Source of the DNA: JAAZNO01 sp012798275
GTDB taxonomy: Bacteria; Chloroflexota; Anaerolineae; B4-G1; SLSP01
DNA length: 7,242 nucleotides
Direction of reading: 5' to 3'
Assembly: GCA_035347995.1 (NCBI GenBank)
Contig: DAOPQD010000133.1
Location: 1 to 7,242, forward strand
The notes below the pieces were generated by a model. The model was given only the letters and a program-made list of their open reading frames with translations. It was not told the DNA's origin and made no database searches. Both the position numbers and the translations under genes were made by a program. Positions 5,382 to 7,242 of the stretch are shown here, one piece after another. How positions within the stretch are numbered: the stretch's first letter is position 1; the number at the start of each line of letters is the position of its first letter.

Positions 5382-5906
5382 ATGTCATCTGAAACCCCCG
5401 CAGAGAGGCCTCTTTTCTGTCGCCGCCATCCCCACACGGAGACGACGCTGCGGTGCTATCAATGCGGCGCCCCCATCTGTCACCGCTGCGCGCAACGCAC
5501 ACCCGTAGGCTATCAGTGCCCTGACTGCAAACGGGGGATCAAACGGCGCTTCGAGCAGGCCCAGCCGCTCGATTATGGCATTGCCCTCGTGGTCTCGCTG
5601 ATCCTCGGCGGTATTGCCGGCATGTCATTGCCGTTTCTGGGATGGTTCACCCTTTTCCTTTCCCCCCTCGCCGGAACCCTCATCGCCGAGATCGTCTGGC
5701 GCCTGGTGCGGCGGCGTTACAGCTCGCGTCTGTGGTGGATCGTCGCGGCCGGCATCGTCGTGGGGACTTTGCCTGCCATCGCCCTGCACGTGGTAGGGAT
5801 GAGCGCAGCGGGCAGCGACGTCCCGACATCCGGCTGGTTGAGCCTGCTCTGGCCGCTCGTCCACATCGGGATGGCCGTAGGCACGGCCACCGCCCGGCTT
5901 AAATAA
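5382..5906 (+). CDS. Membrane protein with N-terminal B-box-type zinc finger
   Basis: A 174-residue protein with two parts. Residues 13-49 form a cysteine-rich zinc finger, C13-x2-H16, C25-x2-C28, C33-x2-C36 and C46-x2-C49 (HPHTETTLRCYQCGAPICHR, then PVGYQCPDC), which closely resembles the B-box-type fingers found at the N-terminus of some bacterial rhomboid proteases and related membrane proteins. Residues about 66-171 contain about four hydrophobic segments (roughly 66-84, 86-106, 117-137 and 152-171). I see no rhomboid GxSx or His catalytic motif, so it is not a protease on this evidence. The finger probably faces the cytoplasm and mediates protein contact; this is inference. It sits between nadK and the glycosyltransferase in a compact operon. 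A longer form starting at the TTG at 5337 (189 residues) is possible but has poorer start signals. Function unknown. Confidence 0.85.
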   Translation: MSSETPAERPLFCRRHPHTETTLRCYQCGAPICHRCAQRTPVGYQCPDCKRGIKRRFEQAQPLDYGIALVVSLILGGIAGMSLPFLGWFTLFLSPLAGTLIAEIVWRLVRRRYSSRLWWIVAAGIVVGTLPAIALHVVGMSAAGSDVPTSGWLSLLWPLVHIGMAVGTATARLK

Positions 5907-5916
5907 AGGAGCCGCG

Positions 5917-7203
5917 ATGGCCCGCGTGCTGATGCTCACGCCGCAGCTGCCGTATCCCCCGCGTCAGGGGACGGCGCTGCGCAATTGGGGGCTTCTGCGC
6001 GGGCTGGCGGCGCATCACGAGCTGTGGCTGCTGTCTTTCGTCACGCCCGATCAGGCCGACGAGATGCCCCCCGCGCTGAGCACGCGGCTCAAAGGCGTGG
6101 CGGCGATCCCTCAGCCGACCCGCGCGCCTTCCCAACGGCTGCGCGACCTGCTCACCTCGCGGAAGCCCGACCTGATCTTCCGCCTGCGCAGCGCCGCCTT
6201 CGAAGCGCAGCTGCAGGATTGGCTCGACGCGCAGCCCTTCGATTGGTTGCTCGTCGAAGGCCTCGAGCTCACGCTGGCGCTGGAACGTGTGTGGGCGCGT
6301 CCCCACCCGCCCCGCGTGGCCTTCGACGCTCACAACTGCGAGTATTTGCTCCAACAGCGCGCATTTCAAACGGACCTGCGTCACCCGCGCCGCTGGGTGG
6401 GCGCGGCGTATTCGTGGCTGCAGTGGCGGCGCCTGCGGCGGCATGAGGCGGCCATCTGCCGCCGGGCCGAGCTCGTGACGGCGGTCTCCACGACCGACGC
6501 CGCGGCGTTGCAGCGCCTCGCGCCGGGAATCACGCCGCTCGTCATCCCCAACGGCCTCGAGGTGGCGGAATACACCCGCTGGGAAGAGGCCGCCCCGCTC
6601 CAACAGCCCGCCTTCGTCTTCACCGGCACGCTGGATTTCCGGCCCAACGTGGATGGCGCGCTCTGGTTCGCGGCTGAAGTCTGGCCCCGCATCCGCGCCG
6701 CCCTGCCGGAGGCGCACGCCTACCTCGTGGGGCAGCGCCCGCATCCCCGCCTGGACGCGCTGCGCGCCGTGCCCGGCGTCGTCATCACCGGCGCTGTCCC
6801 CGATACGCGCCCCTACCTGCGCGCGGCGACGGTCTACGTCGTACCGCTGCGGGTAGGAGGTGGCACGCGCTTCAAAATCCTGGAGGCCGCCGCGACGGGC
6901 CGGGCCATCGTCTCCACCACGCTGGGCGCCGAGGGGTTCCCGAACGTGGAGCAAGCCGTGACGCTGGCAGATGACGCCGTCACCTTCGCCGAAGCCTGCA
7001 TCACCCTGGCGCGGGACCCGGCGTTGCGGCAACGCCGCGGGGCACAGGCGCAGGCCTTCGTCCGCGCCTATGATTGGGACACCCTGCTCCCGCCGCTCAT
7101 CGCACGGTTGGAGGGAAACGCTGGACAACACTTCGAGAGCGGCTATACTGAAGGAGACGCCAGGTGCGGGTGCACGTCATCCAAGGATGAAAATGTGCGG
7201 TAA
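5917..7203 (+). CDS. GT4-like glycosyltransferase
   Basis: A 428-residue GT-B glycosyltransferase likely to transfer a nucleotide-activated sugar onto a cell-surface polysaccharide or lipid; the substrate cannot be read. The N-terminal domain begins with the acceptor-side pattern LTPQLPYPPRQGTALRNWGL (7-26) and contains FDAHNCEY (136-143). The C-terminal domain has VIPNGLE (209-215), FTGTLDFRPN (235-244) and the donor-binding block GGGTRFKILEAAATGRAIVS (314-333) with E323. The first Glu of the usual Ex7E pair is not present, as in the group with a GGGTRxKILEA motif. It resembles the sugar transferases of PEP-CTERM/EpsH-type clusters (from memory). There is no signal peptide or membrane helix. 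The ATG follows AAAGGAG by 5 nt and lies 10 nt after the zinc-finger gene. The last 30 or so residues look non-conserved and overlap a promoter-like sequence. Confidence 0.9.
   Translation: MARVLMLTPQLPYPPRQGTALRNWGLLRGLAAHHELWLLSFVTPDQADEMPPALSTRLKGVAAIPQPTRAPSQRLRDLLTSRKPDLIFRLRSAAFEAQLQDWLDAQPFDWLLVEGLELTLALERVWARPHPPRVAFDAHNCEYLLQQRAFQTDLRHPRRWVGAAYSWLQWRRLRRHEAAICRRAELVTAVSTTDAAALQRLAPGITPLVIPNGLEVAEYTRWEEAAPLQQPAFVFTGTLDFRPNVDGALWFAAEVWPRIRAALPEAHAYLVGQRPHPRLDALRAVPGVVITGAVPDTRPYLRAATVYVVPLRVGGGTRFKILEAAATGRAIVSTTLGAEGFPNVEQAVTLADDAVTFAEACITLARDPALRQRRGAQAQAFVRAYDWDTLLPPLIARLEGNAGQHFESGYTEGDARCGCTSSKDENVR
7122..7149 (+). promoter_or_regulatory. Promoter inside the 3' end of the glycosyltransferase gene
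   Basis: TGGACA (7122-7127, five of six matches to TTGACA) is separated by 16 bp from TATACT (7144-7149, five of six matches to TATAAT). In GC-rich DNA this is unlikely by chance. Transcription would begin near 7155 and run out of the window, so the promoter probably serves a downstream gene or RNA. Confidence 0.5.
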
Positions 7204-7215
7204 CTGTTCAGCCCG
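7167..7215 (+). other. Possible folded RNA element downstream of the promoter
   Basis: A nested set of pairings is visible. CGGG (7167-7170) can pair with CCCG (7212-7215). Inside, GCAC (7172-7175) pairs with GTGC (7195-7198), and TCATC (7177-7181) pairs with GATGA (7186-7190) around a CAAG loop. It lies just behind the likely start of the new transcript, so it could be a leader or the beginning of a structured RNA cut by the window edge. There is no U-run, so it is not a standard terminator. I cannot match it to a known RNA family. Confidence 0.3.
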
Positions 7216-7242
7216 GCGCCAGGTAGCCAGACGGCGATGGAT

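Noticed and set aside
5899..7131. Long minus-strand open frame (410 codons) opposite the glycosyltransferase
   Set aside because: Antisense frame caused by third-position GC bias; no recognisable domain, whereas the plus strand has complete GT-B motifs.
7187..7242. Open frame starting MKMCGNC at the right edge, as start of the next gene
   Set aside because: No ribosome-binding site at a proper distance and an Arg-rich translation; too short to judge.
7221..7242. GCCAGACGGC at the edge as the 5' part of RNase P RNA
   Set aside because: It recalls the CCAGAC-type segment near the 5' end of that RNA, but only about 20 bases are available and the conserved core lies outside the window.

Overview
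This looks like a chromosomal segment of a GC-rich bacterium, most likely a member of the Chloroflexota. That placement is an inference. It rests on the GC-rich codon use of the housekeeping genes, on a secreted-protein remnant ending in an xFLPLTLRQ tail (similar tails are common in that phylum, from memory), and on a B-box-type zinc finger fused to membrane helices. No rRNA or other taxonomic marker is present.

Left half (about 1-3200): a scrambled accessory region with visibly lower GC than the right half. A complete IS630-type insertion sequence (about 505-1697) carries one intact DDE transposase on the minus strand, with imperfect terminal inverted repeats and a TA at each end. It lies between two broken genes on the same strand: the C-terminal 64 or so codons of a probable secreted protein (306-502) and the C-terminal fragment of an IS3/IS481-like transposase (about 1700-1819). 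The first 305 bases hold no confident gene. Next comes an intact type II toxin-antitoxin pair, a Phd/YefM-like antitoxin and a PIN-domain (VapC-like) toxin overlapping by ATGA, with its own promoter and two TTTGTGA repeats one helical turn apart. Behind the toxin lie two more remnants: a frameshifted minus-strand gene end (2690 to about 3004) and a 31-codon plus-strand piece that looks like the start of a Nudix hydrolase (3023-3118).

Right half (3211-7203): four tightly packed plus-strand genes that look like one operon. They are histidyl-tRNA synthetase (hisS), NAD kinase (nadK), a small membrane protein with an N-terminal zinc finger, and a GT4-like glycosyltransferase. Gaps are 12 nt, about 40 nt and 10 nt. 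The first two are housekeeping enzymes. The zinc-finger membrane protein and the glycosyltransferase are probably co-transcribed with them, but nothing in the sequence shows a shared pathway. Inside the last codons of the glycosyltransferase there is a good sigma-70-like promoter followed by a hairpin, so a new transcript probably starts near 7155 and leaves the window.

I found no CRISPR array, tRNA, rRNA or clear new defence system. The most informative parts are the nested transposon debris with its truncated genes, the compact toxin-antitoxin control region, the cysteine-pair version of HisS, and the promoter plus structured RNA at the right edge.
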